Source: Bombella saccharophila (GTDB lineage: Bacteria > Pseudomonadota > Alphaproteobacteria > Acetobacterales > Acetobacteraceae). From it: a stretch of 64,000 nt of DNA. The notes beneath the pieces were generated by a model. That model had not been told where the DNA came from. It saw nothing but the letters and a program-made list of their open reading frames with translations, and made no database searches. The stretch is taken from the NCBI RefSeq assembly GCF_026385475.1, contig NZ_JANIDW010000001.1:372001-436000 (forward strand). Direction: 5' to 3'. A program made the translations under genes and the position numbers. Positions 52,742 through 62,203 of the stretch are shown in pieces (positions within the stretch are counted from its first letter, which is position 1; each line of letters opens with the position of its first letter).

Positions 52742-53512
52742 ATGGAGTGGGAAGAGCCAGCGATTATTTTGCGGTTGTCCCTCCATGGTGAGAGCAGCTT
52801 ACGTGCTACGATATTGACGCAAAAGCGTGGTATGTATCATGCGTTGGTGCATGGGGGACGCTCTCGCCGGCAAACGGGTTTGTGGCAAGAGGGCAGCCTT
52901 ATCATGGCCCGCTGGAAAGCCCGCCTGCCAGAGCAGCTAGGCTATTTGACGGCAGAGCTTGTTAGGCCCAGCGCGTCTTTTCTGTTGGATTATCCCCTCG
53001 CTCTAACCTTGCTGAGCAGTGCGTGTAGCCTTTGTAGCGAGGCCCTTGCAGAACGTGAGCCGCATGAGATTCTCTTTTCCTCTCTGACGCATTTTTTAGG
53101 GGCTTTAAGTGTCTCCCCAGCTCAACCGCCTGTTGCGCTCTATTTGCGGTGGGAGCTGCTTTTGCTGCAAGAGCTCGGCTATGGCTTAACGCTGGATCGC
53201 TGCGCGGTTACGGGGGCGAGTGAGGGGCTTGCTTATGTCTCCCCCCGTACGGGGCGCGCTGTGAGTGAGGAGGGTGCAGGGGAGTGGAAGGATCGACTTC
53301 TCCCTCTGCCGTCCTTTTTATATGACGAGGAGGCCGAAGGCCGCGCAGCAGATTGGCTAGAAGGAGCCCAGCTGAGCGGTTATTTTCTGCAACGGGCCGT
53401 TTTTGCGACGCATCACCGCCCACTCCCTGCCGCGCGGGAGAGATTAATGACCGCTTTACAGCGGGCTGTTGCCGCTAGCAGCACTGGACATGAGGGCAAA
53501 GAGCGTGTCTAA
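52742..53512 (+). CDS. recO: DNA repair protein RecO
   Basis: This 256-residue protein mediates RecA loading with RecR in the RecF pathway. The N-terminal OB-fold region reads PAIILRLSLHGESSLRATILT and GGRSRRQTGLWQEGSL; the helical middle includes LRWELLLLQELGYGLTLDRC, a well-conserved RecO stretch. GGGAGGGA precedes the ATG. The usual RecO zinc cysteines are reduced: one Cys follows LDRC and the rest of the zinc-finger pattern is not evident. It lies 43 bp upstream of parC and is probably co-transcribed. Confidence 0.9.
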   Translation: MEWEEPAIILRLSLHGESSLRATILTQKRGMYHALVHGGRSRRQTGLWQEGSLIMARWKARLPEQLGYLTAELVRPSASFLLDYPLALTLLSSACSLCSEALAEREPHEILFSSLTHFLGALSVSPAQPPVALYLRWELLLLQELGYGLTLDRCAVTGASEGLAYVSPRTGRAVSEEGAGEWKDRLLPLPSFLYDEEAEGRAADWLEGAQLSGYFLQRAVFATHHRPLPAARERLMTALQRAVAASSTGHEGKERV

Positions 53513-53555
53513 CCTAGGGTGCCATCATAGCGAATGAGAACGAGCAGGAGAATTT

Positions 53556-55766
53556 ATGACGGGGGACCACGCCGGGCATATTGAAGATACACGGCTGGCA
53601 GAAGCGTTGAGCGAGCGTTATCTGGCCTATGCGATGTCCACTATCACATCGCGTTCCCTGCCGGATGTGCGCGATGGTCTTAAGCCCGTGCATCGGCGTT
53701 TGCTCTATGCGATGCAGCAGCTCAAGCTAGACCCAAGCTCTGGCTTTAAGAAATGCGCCCGCGTGGTGGGGGATGTGATTGGTAAGTTCCACCCCCATGG
53801 TGATGCCTCCGTTTATGATGCGTTAGTCCGCCTAGCGCAGGATTTTGCTGTGCGTTATCCCTTGGTGGAAGGGCAAGGCAATTTCGGCTCGATTGATGGC
53901 GATGGTGCAGCAGCCATGCGTTATACAGAAAGCCGAATGACAGAAACCGCGCGCATCATGCTGGAAGGTATTGGCGATAATGCGGTCGATTTCCGCCCGA
54001 CTTACGATAATGAGGACCAAGAGCCTGTTGTCTTGCCGGGGTTGTTCCCCAATTTGTTGGCTAATGGGGCGGCGGGGATTGCTGTGGGGATGGCCACAAG
54101 CATCCCCCCTCATAACGCGGCGGAACTTTACCAAGCCGCACGTTTATTAATTGAAAAACCAGATTGTACCATCGCGGAGCTTTTAGAGCTTGTCCAAGGG
54201 CCGGACTTCCCCACGGGAGGGCTATTGGTGGAGGACCGGGAGACGCTCATCCAAGCGTATGAGACAGGCCGGGGGAGTCTCCGCATCCGGGCGCGTTGGG
54301 TTGTAGAGAAAGGCCGCGCTGGGGCATGGAGCATCATCGTCTCGGAAATCCCCTATCAAGTGCAAAAGGGTAAGTTGATCGAAGATATCGCCAAGAAGAT
54401 GGAGGAGCGTAAGCTGCCCCTTCTGGCAGATGTGCGGGATGAAAGCACAACGGATATAAGATTGGTTTTGGAGCCCAAAACCCGTAATTGTGCCCCAGAA
54501 GTGCTGATGGAGACGCTCTTTAAACATACGATGTTGGAGAGCCGTTTTAGCTTGAATATGAATGTGCTGAGCCAAGGGAAGATCCCCGGGGTTTTGTCGC
54601 TAAAAGCGGTATTGCAGGCATGGTTAGAGCATGTTCATGAGGTTTTAATCCGCCGGACGCAGCACCGTTTGGATGCGGTATTGAAGCGGCTGGAGATTTT
54701 AGAAGGGTTTTTAAAGGTCTATTTAAATCTAGATGAGGTTATCCGACTCATTCGGGAGGAAGATGAGCCAAAACCCGCTTTGATGAAGGCGTTCTCCCTC
54801 AGTGAATTGCAAGCCGATTATGTGTTGAATATGCGTTTGCGGTCTCTGCGGCGTTTGGAAGAAATGGAGATACGTAAAGAGTGGGATGGCCTTGGGAAGG
54901 AACAAGCCACGTTGGAGGCCCTTTTAGGCTCTGAAAAACGCCGTTGGAGCCGGATCGGTAAAGACCTCCAAAAAATGCAGGCTCTTTTTGAAGGGGGAGC
55001 TTATGGGGCTCGCCGCACCATTATAGGGGAAGCCCCTGCAACTATTGATACGTCCGCCGCCCTTGCGGTGGAGCGGGAGCCTGTGACGGTTCTACTCTCG
55101 CAAGAAGGGTGGATCCGTGCGGTAAAGGGGCATGGGCATGATGTAGCGAATCATCGCTTTAAGGAAGGCGATGGGCTGGCTTATGCTGTGGAATGTCAGA
55201 GTACGGACCGCCTGTGCATGATGGCAGCAGGAGGCCGCGCTTTTACGTTAAAAGTGGCAGACCTGCCGCGTGGTCGTGGTTTTGGCCAGCCGGTGCGTAC
55301 TTTGGCAGACCTTGCCCAAGAGGACCAACCGGTGGCTCTCTTTGCATTAGGTGATGATGAGAGCCGCTATATGCTGACAAGCAGTGATGGGCGCGGGATG
55401 CAGGTTTCAGCCGGGAATCTCGCAGCTGAGAAGCGGACAGGGCGGCAGGTCTTTAATCTGCGCGATGGGGCTGTGGTGCAGTATGTCCTCCCAGCGGAGG
55501 GAACCCATGTTTTGTGCCTGACAACCAATAAGCGCGCGCTGATTTTCCCATTGGAGCAAGTGGCCGAAGTGGCAAAAGGCGGGGGAGTGAGTTTGCAAAA
55601 ACTGGCTGCCGGGGCAAGTTTAAAGCAAGTCCGGCTCTTTTGCCTTGATGAAGGGCTGATATGGCAAGATGGCCAACGGGCACGCTCGCCAGAGGATTTA
55701 TCACCGCTTGTGGGGCGTCGTGGGAGTGCTGGCCGGGTCGCACCGCAATGGATGTTACGGCGTTAA
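53556..55766 (+). CDS. parC: DNA topoisomerase IV subunit A
   Basis: This 736-residue breakage-reunion subunit of topoisomerase IV decatenates daughter chromosomes with ParE. N-terminal motifs include [21 protein letters not shown], the quinolone-determining [17 protein letters not shown] (80-96) and the catalytic Tyr123 in [10 protein letters not shown] coiled-coil and then a beta-pinwheel C-terminal domain (from about 490) follow. The position matching Ser80 of E. coli ParC is Ala84, with Asp88 matching Glu84. The start has GCAGGAG six bases upstream. ParC rather than GyrA is favoured by the short C-terminal domain lacking a clear GyrA box. parE is not in the window. Confidence 0.93.
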   Translation: MTGDHAGHIEDTRLAEALSERYLAYAMSTITSRSLPDVRDGLKPVHRRLLYAMQQLKLDPSSGFKKCARVVGDVIGKFHPHGDASVYDALVRLAQDFAVRYPLVEGQGNFGSIDGDGAAAMRYTESRMTETARIMLEGIGDNAVDFRPTYDNEDQEPVVLPGLFPNLLANGAAGIAVGMATSIPPHNAAELYQAARLLIEKPDCTIAELLELVQGPDFPTGGLLVEDRETLIQAYETGRGSLRIRARWVVEKGRAGAWSIIVSEIPYQVQKGKLIEDIAKKMEERKLPLLADVRDESTTDIRLVLEPKTRNCAPEVLMETLFKHTMLESRFSLNMNVLSQGKIPGVLSLKAVLQAWLEHVHEVLIRRTQHRLDAVLKRLEILEGFLKVYLNLDEVIRLIREEDEPKPALMKAFSLSELQADYVLNMRLRSLRRLEEMEIRKEWDGLGKEQATLEALLGSEKRRWSRIGKDLQKMQALFEGGAYGARRTIIGEAPATIDTSAALAVEREPVTVLLSQEGWIRAVKGHGHDVANHRFKEGDGLAYAVECQSTDRLCMMAAGGRAFTLKVADLPRGRGFGQPVRTLADLAQEDQPVALFALGDDESRYMLTSSDGRGMQVSAGNLAAEKRTGRQVFNLRDGAVVQYVLPAEGTHVLCLTTNKRALIFPLEQVAEVAKGGGVSLQKLAAGASLKQVRLFCLDEGLIWQDGQRARSPEDLSPLVGRRGSAGRVAPQWMLRR

Positions 55767-55785
55767 GAGAGGGGGGCGGCCCTAT

Positions 55786-57207
55786 ATGGCATCGTTCTTT
55801 TCAGTCTCTTTTTGGCTTGGTGCGCTGCATATTGCGTTCTCGCTCGGTATTACAGCGCATGTGTTGCTAACAAAACGGGACACGGCCGCTGCGACAGGGT
55901 GGATCGGCATTTGCTGGTTTATGCCCTATATGGGGCCTATCCTATATTTATGCCTCGGTATTAATCGGGTGCGGCGGCGCGCGCAAAAATTGCGGGAATA
56001 TACTAGCCCGGAGGAAACCGCCTTCCTCGCTAAATGGACGCATGATGCTCAAGATAGTTTCATGAATCCGTTGATTAAGATGTTGGATGGCTTGACGGGC
56101 TTACCCTTATTGAAGGGGAATCAGGTTGAGTGTCTTCATAATGGTGACCAAGCCTACCCGCATATGTTGGAGAGTATTCATCAGGCGGAGCGGTCCATCC
56201 TCTTATGCTCTTACATTTTTCGGTATGATAAAATTGGTCGCCAATTTGTAGATGCCCTTGCCACAGCGCAGCAGCGCGGTGTTGAGGTGCGTGTGTTGGT
56301 GGATGGGATTGGCAGTGGCTATCTCTATAGCCCCATTATCAAGCAGTTGCGACAACGTCATATACGCTGTGCGCGTTTTATGCATTCGCTATGGCCGTGG
56401 CGGATGCCTTTTGTCAATTTGCGGGATCATCGTAAGATTTTGGTGGTGGATGGCCGTGTTGGCTATATGGGCGGGCTAAATATTGGGGATGAAAATTGCC
56501 TCAATAACGCTACCCACCGCCGTATGCCGGTGGCAGATACACATTTCCGCCTAGAAGGCCCCGTTGTACAGCAGTTATCAGAAGTCTTTATTAAAGATTG
56601 GGCGTTTACAACGCGGGAGGAGCTGGACGGCGAGCGTTACTTCCCAGACCCCGTTGCAGCAGGGGATATTCCTGCACGGGTTGTGACATCTGGGCCGGAT
56701 ATGGAGGTGGAGCTTATAGAATATACCATCCTCCAAGCCATTATTTTGGCACGGTATCATGTTTGTTTCATGACGCCTTATTTCATCCCCGATGATCGTT
56801 TTGCAACAGCGTTAGAATTAGCCGCACTGCGTGGTGTGGTGATTGATATTGTTGTGCCGCATAGAAGTAATCATCCTATCACCGATTATGCGCGTGATGC
56901 ATGTTTGCGGCAGTTGGTACAGGCTGGTTGTCGTGTTTGGTTAGGTGCGCCGCCCTTTAATCATTCCAAATTAATGACAGTCGATACGATGTGGAGCTTT
57001 GTCGGTAGCGCGAATTTGGATAGGCGGTCATTGCGGCTCAATTTTGAGAGCAACATAACATTGCATGATGAGGCAACCGCCGCTCATTTGGAGGGCTTCA
57101 TCCTAGCCCATTGTAACGACAGGCTTACCTTGTCGGATATTGAGGTATGGCCGTTGGTGACAAGGTTGCGTAATGGGGTATGTCGGCTCTTTCTCCCTTA
57201 CCTTTAA
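55786..57207 (+). CDS. cls: Cardiolipin synthase (phospholipase D family)
   Basis: This 473-residue membrane enzyme condenses two phosphatidylglycerols, or PG and another phospholipid, to cardiolipin. Two N-terminal membrane helices (about 5-60) are followed by two PLD domains with HxKxxxxD motifs: HRKILVVDGRVGYMGGLNIGD and HSKLMTVDTMWSFVGSANLD. The size is close to E. coli ClsA (486). The ATG at 55786 follows AGAGGGG and is 19 bp after the parC stop; an in-frame ATG inside parC is rejected. The last 83 bp overlap, tail to tail, the convergent EEP-family gene. Confidence 0.94.
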   Translation: MASFFSVSFWLGALHIAFSLGITAHVLLTKRDTAAATGWIGICWFMPYMGPILYLCLGINRVRRRAQKLREYTSPEETAFLAKWTHDAQDSFMNPLIKMLDGLTGLPLLKGNQVECLHNGDQAYPHMLESIHQAERSILLCSYIFRYDKIGRQFVDALATAQQRGVEVRVLVDGIGSGYLYSPIIKQLRQRHIRCARFMHSLWPWRMPFVNLRDHRKILVVDGRVGYMGGLNIGDENCLNNATHRRMPVADTHFRLEGPVVQQLSEVFIKDWAFTTREELDGERYFPDPVAAGDIPARVVTSGPDMEVELIEYTILQAIILARYHVCFMTPYFIPDDRFATALELAALRGVVIDIVVPHRSNHPITDYARDACLRQLVQAGCRVWLGAPPFNHSKLMTVDTMWSFVGSANLDRRSLRLNFESNITLHDEATAAHLEGFILAHCNDRLTLSDIEVWPLVTRLRNGVCRLFLPYL

Positions 57208-57874
57208 GGGGGAGAAAGGTTTCCACTTCATCATGAGGGTAAAGGGTGACGGCAATAGGCCGGTGGTCCGAGCCAAAACGGGGATAAGCGCGATGGCTTA
57301 GGGCTGAGAAGCCACGTGTTAGGCAGCGATCCAGTCGGAGGGGGACTTTATCGAGCATCCGATGTGTTTGTTCACGCGGGCCGACATCTTTAAAGCCACG
57401 GAGCATAGCAGGCCCAACTTGGTTAAAATCCCCCATAATGATGGCGCGCTCTGAGAGTTCTTGCCGGATAAGGCGTAGCTGGCGGCGGTTGAGGATGGGG
57501 CCGTGGGAGAGATGCACATTGGCGATTGTAAAGGGGCCGAAGCCAATATCAAACTCCAATAATTGTGCCGAGCGATGAGCGACTAGCCCCGGTTGGAGCA
57601 TGTGCAGCCGGGGCGGGGTTTGGAAGGGGAAGCGACTCCAACAAGCTGTCCCATGCACACGCCCCTCGGAAGCGAGGCGGCTATAATGACCACCAACGAG
57701 GTCTGGTAAGCGGTTTGTAAAAGGGCGACATTCTTGCATCAGTAAAATATCAGCCTTGGTTGTACGCAGTAGCAGGCGAATATCCTCTAGCGTGGCTCCA
57801 TCTTCATGGAAGAGATTCCAACTAACGAGCCGAAGATAGGAGGTAGAGGGTATTGTCGAATCCTGCATGAACAT
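57125..57874 (-). CDS. Endonuclease/exonuclease/phosphatase (EEP) family protein
   Basis: This is a 249-residue metal-dependent phosphodiesterase of the DNase I/EEP fold. Catalytic motifs are visible: SWNLFHEDG (Asn), LMQECR (Glu), ANVHLSHGP, MGDFNQVGP (Asp, Asn) and GSDHRPIAV (Asp, His). Family members cleave DNA, RNA, inositol phosphates or phospholipids; the target here is unknown. The ATG at 57874 with AGGA upstream is preferred over far-upstream starts that would run into metC. There is no signal peptide. The 83-bp convergent overlap with cls covers its last 27 codons, after the core motifs. Confidence 0.85.
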   Translation of the reverse strand: MFMQDSTIPSTSYLRLVSWNLFHEDGATLEDIRLLLRTTKADILLMQECRPFTNRLPDLVGGHYSRLASEGRVHGTACWSRFPFQTPPRLHMLQPGLVAHRSAQLLEFDIGFGPFTIANVHLSHGPILNRRQLRLIRQELSERAIIMGDFNQVGPAMLRGFKDVGPREQTHRMLDKVPLRLDRCLTRGFSALSHRAYPRFGSDHRPIAVTLYPHDEVETFLPLKGKGERADIPHYATLSPTAIPQYPTR

Positions 57875-58005
57875 GGCCTGAATCCTAGCAATGGGAACCA
57901 CCATTCTATACTGATTTGGGGTGTAAAAGACAGTATGAAGCGCATTGGGTAGTTTAGATATAGGCGGCACGCTATAAGAGATGGCATGAATCCAGCAAGG
58001 GAGCT

Positions 58006-59247
58006 GTGCCGGTGGGTATGGAAAAGACACCATCATCTGAATCATCAGAGCGCATTATTGGGGCTGGTTGGCAGAAATTAGCGACCTTTTTAACCCATGC
58101 AGGGCGGCAAAAGCCGGGGCGCGATGGTAGTTTTGTGAATCCACCTATCGAGCGTGGCTCTACTGTAGTGTTCCCCACTGTGGCGGATATGGAGGCCCAA
58201 GGGGCACGGGCTTATGAGCATGAGCTTGTTTATGGGGCGATGGGTAACCCCGTTCAGCATGAGTTAGAGCGCGTTATTGCTGCGCTAGAGGGCGGGCAGC
58301 ATACGCAGGTTGTTAATTCTGGCCTAGCTGCTTGCACAGTAGCCTTGCTCGCTTTTTTAAAGGGCGGGGATCATCTCTTATTACCCGATTCGGTTTATGG
58401 GCCGACACGGCGTTTTGCGGTTAATTTTTTGGCCCGCTTTGGGGTGGAAACCAGCTTTTATCCCCCGCGTGCGAACGAGGCTGAATTGCGGGCTTATATG
58501 AAGCCTCATACAGCGGTCATCTTTGCAGAAAGCCCCGGAAGCCATACATTTGAGGTCCAAGATATTCCCCTGTTAGCGCGGATGGCACATGGGGTGGGGG
58601 CACGCTTATTGCTGGATAATACATGGGGGATTGGGGCGTTTCAGCCTTTTACCCATGGGGTGGATGTGTCCATCCAAGCCTTGACGAAATACCCCGCAGG
58701 TCATGCCGATGTGATTTTGGGGGCGATTACGGTTCAAAAACCAGAGGATTGGCGGGCCTTGCGCCGTGCAGCGATTGAGCTTGGGGCCTGTGGCGCACCA
58801 GATGAGTGCTGGCTGACGTTACGCGGTTTAAAAACGATGGCCGTGCGTTTGGCACAACAAGCCCGCTCTGCCTACGCGTTAGCGCAATGGTTGGAGAGCC
58901 GGCCAGAGGTTGCTTGTGTGCGTCATCCTGCTCTGCCTTCTTGTCCTGGTCATGCGTTTTGGAAGAGGGATTTCCAAGATGCAAGTGGGCTATTTGGTGT
59001 GGAATTAGCAGCGGGCATCACGCAAGAGGCGATGATTGCCATGCTGGATGGGCTAAAATTGTTCAGCATTGGTGCTAGTTGGGGCGGGTATGAGAGCCTC
59101 GTTCTACCTACCTCAGGCGGTTTAACGCGCCATCATGAAGAGGGCTTCCCCAGCGGGGCGGCCTTTCGTATCCAGGTGGGGTTGGAGGCTGTGGAGGACC
59201 TTCAAGCCGACCTTGCTCGTGGCCTTGCAGGATTGGCGGTAAAATAG
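58006..59247 (+). CDS. metC: Cystathionine beta-lyase
   Basis: This 413-residue fold-type I PLP enzyme cleaves cystathionine to homocysteine for methionine synthesis. The PLP-lysine block reads QALTKYPAGHADVILGA, and other conserved parts are RGSTVVFP, YGAMGNPVQHELE and LLLDNTWG. MetC is favoured over other Cys/Met-metabolism enzymes because of the SIGASWGGYESLVLP block near the C-terminus. Start codons at GTG 58006, GTG 58012 and ATG 58018 are all possible; AAGGGAG at 57997 fits the first two. It is divergent from the EEP gene with 131 bp between. No SAM riboswitch was recognised there. Confidence 0.92.
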   Translation: MPVGMEKTPSSESSERIIGAGWQKLATFLTHAGRQKPGRDGSFVNPPIERGSTVVFPTVADMEAQGARAYEHELVYGAMGNPVQHELERVIAALEGGQHTQVVNSGLAACTVALLAFLKGGDHLLLPDSVYGPTRRFAVNFLARFGVETSFYPPRANEAELRAYMKPHTAVIFAESPGSHTFEVQDIPLLARMAHGVGARLLLDNTWGIGAFQPFTHGVDVSIQALTKYPAGHADVILGAITVQKPEDWRALRRAAIELGACGAPDECWLTLRGLKTMAVRLAQQARSAYALAQWLESRPEVACVRHPALPSCPGHAFWKRDFQDASGLFGVELAAGITQEAMIAMLDGLKLFSIGASWGGYESLVLPTSGGLTRHHEEGFPSGAAFRIQVGLEAVEDLQADLARGLAGLAVK

Positions 59248-59263
59248 GCTTTTATGGCGGGTG

Positions 59264-60760
59264 TTAAAGCGCATTACGGTAAGAGAGAGCCTCGGCCACG
59301 TGCTGTTTTTGTACGGTGGTGGCTGCGTCTAAATCTGCAATGGTGCGGGCTACGCGGAACATGCGCGTAATACCACGATGAGAGAGTTTCATCCGTAGGG
59401 CGGCTTGCTCGGCAAGGGTACGGGCTTCGTCCTCAAAGGCGAAGCCTTCTGGTGGCATAGCAGCATTACACGCCCCTTGCCGGGCGATTTGGCGGTCATA
59501 AGCTTGTTGGACACGCGCGCGTACTTCTGCACTGCTCTCACCCGTAGGGGCGCGGCTGATCTCTAGTGGGGAGAGGGAGTGGATATGGACGCATAAATCC
59601 ATGCGGTCCATCATCGGGCCGGAGATGCGGGCAGTGTATTCTTGCGCACAACGAGGGGCTTTTTTACAAGCGCGTTCGGCATCATGAACATAGCCGCACC
59701 GGCAGGGATTCATCGCCGCGATGAGTTGGAAACGCGCTGGATATTGCGTATGCCGTGCCGCGCGGGAGATGGTTACTTCCCCTGTTTCAACAGGTTGGCG
59801 CAAACCTTCCAGACAATTACGGGGGAACTCGGGGAGTTCATCAAGGAAAAGAACGCCATTGTGAGCGAGGCTAATATCGCCGGGCATAGCTTTAGGACCG
59901 CCGCCAACGAGGGCAGGGAGGGTCGTGTTATGATGCGGTGCGCGATAAGGCGGGCGGTTGATGAGCCTACCCGCCGGTAATAGCCCGCTAATGCTATGGA
60001 TGCGGCTCGTCTCTAGCATTTCAGCAGGGGTAAGCTCAGGCAGGATGCTCGGTAGGCGGCTTGCTAGCATGGATTTGCCAGAGCCCGGCGGGCCAGACAT
60101 CAGCAGGGAATGACGCCCCGCTGCGGCAATCTCCAACACACGGCGTGCTTGCATCATGCCCTTAACATCTTTGAGGTCCGGCCCGTAATCGGGAGGTTGT
60201 GGCGTGGGTGGAGGCTCTGGCGGGAGGGGTTGTTCTTTGCGAAGATGGCCAATGAGTGCCTTAAGGGTCGGGGCAGCAATAATGTTAAGCTCTGGATGGC
60301 CCCAACGGGCTTCTGCCCCTTGAGAGGCCGGGCAGATTAAGCCACGCTCCTGGCTGACAGCCGCTAATGCCGCACAAAGAACGCCCCTAACAGGGTTTAT
60401 CGTGCCATCTAAGGCGACTTCCCCTAAGGCGGTGAGCGGGGCTGTGGCCTCTGGTGGGATGACGCCCATCGCGACAAGGACGCCTAGCGCAATAGGGAGG
60501 TCGAAATGCGCGCCCTCTTTGGGGAGGTCTGCTGGTGTGAGATTAACAAGGATGCGCTTAGGGGGGAGGGCAAGCCCCATAGCGGAGAGGGCAGCCCGTA
60601 CACGCTCGCGTGATTCCGCAATAGCGCGGGCGGGCATACCAACGATGATGAAAGACGGTAACCCGCTGGAGATTTGCACCTCCACCATGACCGGCAAAGC
60701 ATCAATCCCCATAAAAGTGAAGCTTTGGATGCGGGCAAGGGAAGGAGGCGTAACCGCCAT
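59264..60760 (-). CDS. comM: YifB/ComM family Mg-chelatase-like AAA+ ATPase
   Basis: This 498-residue protein begins with the Lon-like ChlI domain (SLARIQSFTFMGIDALPVMVE; LPSFIIVGMPARAIAESRERV). The AAA+ part follows with Walker A GPPGSGKSMLA (about 220), Walker B GVLFLDELPEF, and a C-terminal helical domain. ComM is a hexameric helicase that extends branch migration during natural transformation. Four cysteines near the middle (CRCGY, ACKKAPRC) form a possible zinc site, usual in the family. It is convergent with metC and 97 bp downstream of serA. Confidence 0.94.
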   Translation of the reverse strand: MAVTPPSLARIQSFTFMGIDALPVMVEVQISSGLPSFIIVGMPARAIAESRERVRAALSAMGLALPPKRILVNLTPADLPKEGAHFDLPIALGVLVAMGVIPPEATAPLTALGEVALDGTINPVRGVLCAALAAVSQERGLICPASQGAEARWGHPELNIIAAPTLKALIGHLRKEQPLPPEPPPTPQPPDYGPDLKDVKGMMQARRVLEIAAAGRHSLLMSGPPGSGKSMLASRLPSILPELTPAEMLETSRIHSISGLLPAGRLINRPPYRAPHHNTTLPALVGGGPKAMPGDISLAHNGVLFLDELPEFPRNCLEGLRQPVETGEVTISRAARHTQYPARFQLIAAMNPCRCGYVHDAERACKKAPRCAQEYTARISGPMMDRMDLCVHIHSLSPLEISRAPTGESSAEVRARVQQAYDRQIARQGACNAAMPPEGFAFEDEARTLAEQAALRMKLSHRGITRMFRVARTIADLDAATTVQKQHVAEALSYRNAL

Positions 60761-60800
60761 AACGCTAGGATTCCGTCATATAGGGGCTTGTGGGACGATA

Positions 60801-60835
60801 CCCCGCCATCATAGGCGTATTCATGATGGGCGGGG
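60801..60835 (-). other. Strong hairpin between serA and comM
   Basis: CCCCGCCATCAT and ATGATGGGCGGGG pair along 12 bp with one bulged G. No T-run follows on the minus strand. It may be a terminator-like or stabilising element at the end of serA. Confidence 0.45.
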
Positions 60836-60857
60836 CTGATAGAGAGGCGAGGCCCCT

Positions 60858-62120
60858 TTACGCGCTCATGAGCGGGCGGATAGAGCGGGCCCGTAACGTC
60901 CCTTTCAAACCGCGAAGCTGCTCGAGCAGGGCTTTCTCCAATGTGGGGATGTCCTGCCCCGGCTGAGCCTCAGCCTCGGTGACGACATAGCCAAGCTCGC
61001 CATCTGTTTGGAGGAACTGCGCTGTGAGGTTGCAGGCCGACTTCGCAAAAATATCGTTGATTTGCCCTAAAATACCCGGCTGATTGGCATGGACGTGCAT
61101 AAAGCGCATCCCACCGGGGCGTTCGCCAAGCTGTACTTGCGGGAAATTGACCGCCCCGATGGTTGAGCCAACATCGGAATATTCCACCAGCTTTTGGGCG
61201 ACTTCCACACCGATGCGCTCTTGTGCTTCCATCGTGGAGCCACCAATATGAGGGGTGAGCAACACATTCTCTAGCCCTTGCAGCGGAGTGGTAAAACGCT
61301 CTTGGCTGCTTTTTGGCTCGACAGGGAAAACATCAATCGCAGCCCCCATCAAATGCTTATCTTTGAGCGCGCGGGCGAGGGCCTCAAGGTCCACAACCGT
61401 ACCACGGGCATTATTGAGGAGGATGGAGTTAGGCTTCATCGCACGGATTTCTGCCTCGCCAATCATGTCCTTTGTCTCCGGTGTTTCAGGAACATGCAGG
61501 GTGACAATATCGGACTGGCTTAGCAATTCCTCCAATGAGGCAACGGCGATGGCGTTCCCATGGGGCAAGCGCGGGGCAATATCGTAATAAAGTACGCGCA
61601 GGCCGAAGGATTCCGCTAAAACAGAAAGCTGAGAGCCGATGGAGCCATAGCCAACAATGCCGACTGTCTTGCCGCGTACTTCCCATGCATTGGCGGCGGA
61701 TTTCTCCCATCCACCTTGATGGCAGGCTTCCGAGCGGGAGGGGATGCGGCGGAGGAGCATCACAATCTCGCCCATGACCAGCTCCGCAACGGAGCGCGTA
61801 TTGCTAAAAGGTGCGTTAAAGACAGGAATACCGGCCATGCGCGCGGCATTAAGGTCCACCTGATTGGTCCCAATGCAGAAGCAGCCAATCGCCATCAGGC
61901 GGTTAGCAGAATGGATAATCTCGGCTGTAAGGCGTGTACGACTGCGGATGCCGACCATATGGACGCCATCAAGAGCCTCTTTAAGGGCATCACCCTCCAA
62001 AGCCCCTTTTAAGCGGGTAACAGAGGCATAGCCTTGTTGCTCTAGGTAATTAACCGCACTGTCATGAATCCCTTCCAACAGAAGGATTTTAATACGGTCT
62101 TTAGCGAGGGAGAGGGTCAT
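60858..62120 (-). CDS. serA: D-3-phosphoglycerate dehydrogenase
   Basis: This 420-residue enzyme oxidises 3-phosphoglycerate, the first step of serine synthesis. The substrate domain starts DRIKILLLEGIHDSAV; the Rossmann loop is VGIVGYGSIGSQL. The catalytic His lies in LLTPHIGGSTMEAQERI, and the C-terminal ACT domain (from about 345, RFMHVHANQPGILGQI) binds the feedback inhibitor serine. Length and layout match the E. coli type (410 aa), without the additional domain of the long (about 525 aa) SerA. The ATG at 62120 with GAGG nine bases upstream is chosen; the frame is open to 62255 and overlaps the upstream phosphatase gene. Confidence 0.95.
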   Translation of the reverse strand: MTLSLAKDRIKILLLEGIHDSAVNYLEQQGYASVTRLKGALEGDALKEALDGVHMVGIRSRTRLTAEIIHSANRLMAIGCFCIGTNQVDLNAARMAGIPVFNAPFSNTRSVAELVMGEIVMLLRRIPSRSEACHQGGWEKSAANAWEVRGKTVGIVGYGSIGSQLSVLAESFGLRVLYYDIAPRLPHGNAIAVASLEELLSQSDIVTLHVPETPETKDMIGEAEIRAMKPNSILLNNARGTVVDLEALARALKDKHLMGAAIDVFPVEPKSSQERFTTPLQGLENVLLTPHIGGSTMEAQERIGVEVAQKLVEYSDVGSTIGAVNFPQVQLGERPGGMRFMHVHANQPGILGQINDIFAKSACNLTAQFLQTDGELGYVVTEAEAQPGQDIPTLEKALLEQLRGLKGTLRARSIRPLMSA

Positions 62121-62203
62121 AGCGGGTAACCTCATCATAAAGGCGGGTGCCAACATGAGCGCGGCACGAAAGGAATCGTTCTTTATCTGTAACGGACAGC
62201 GCG

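Noticed and set aside
57875-58005. SAM riboswitch upstream of metC
   Set aside because: The 131-bp interval lacks the SAM-II core and any matching pseudoknot pattern.
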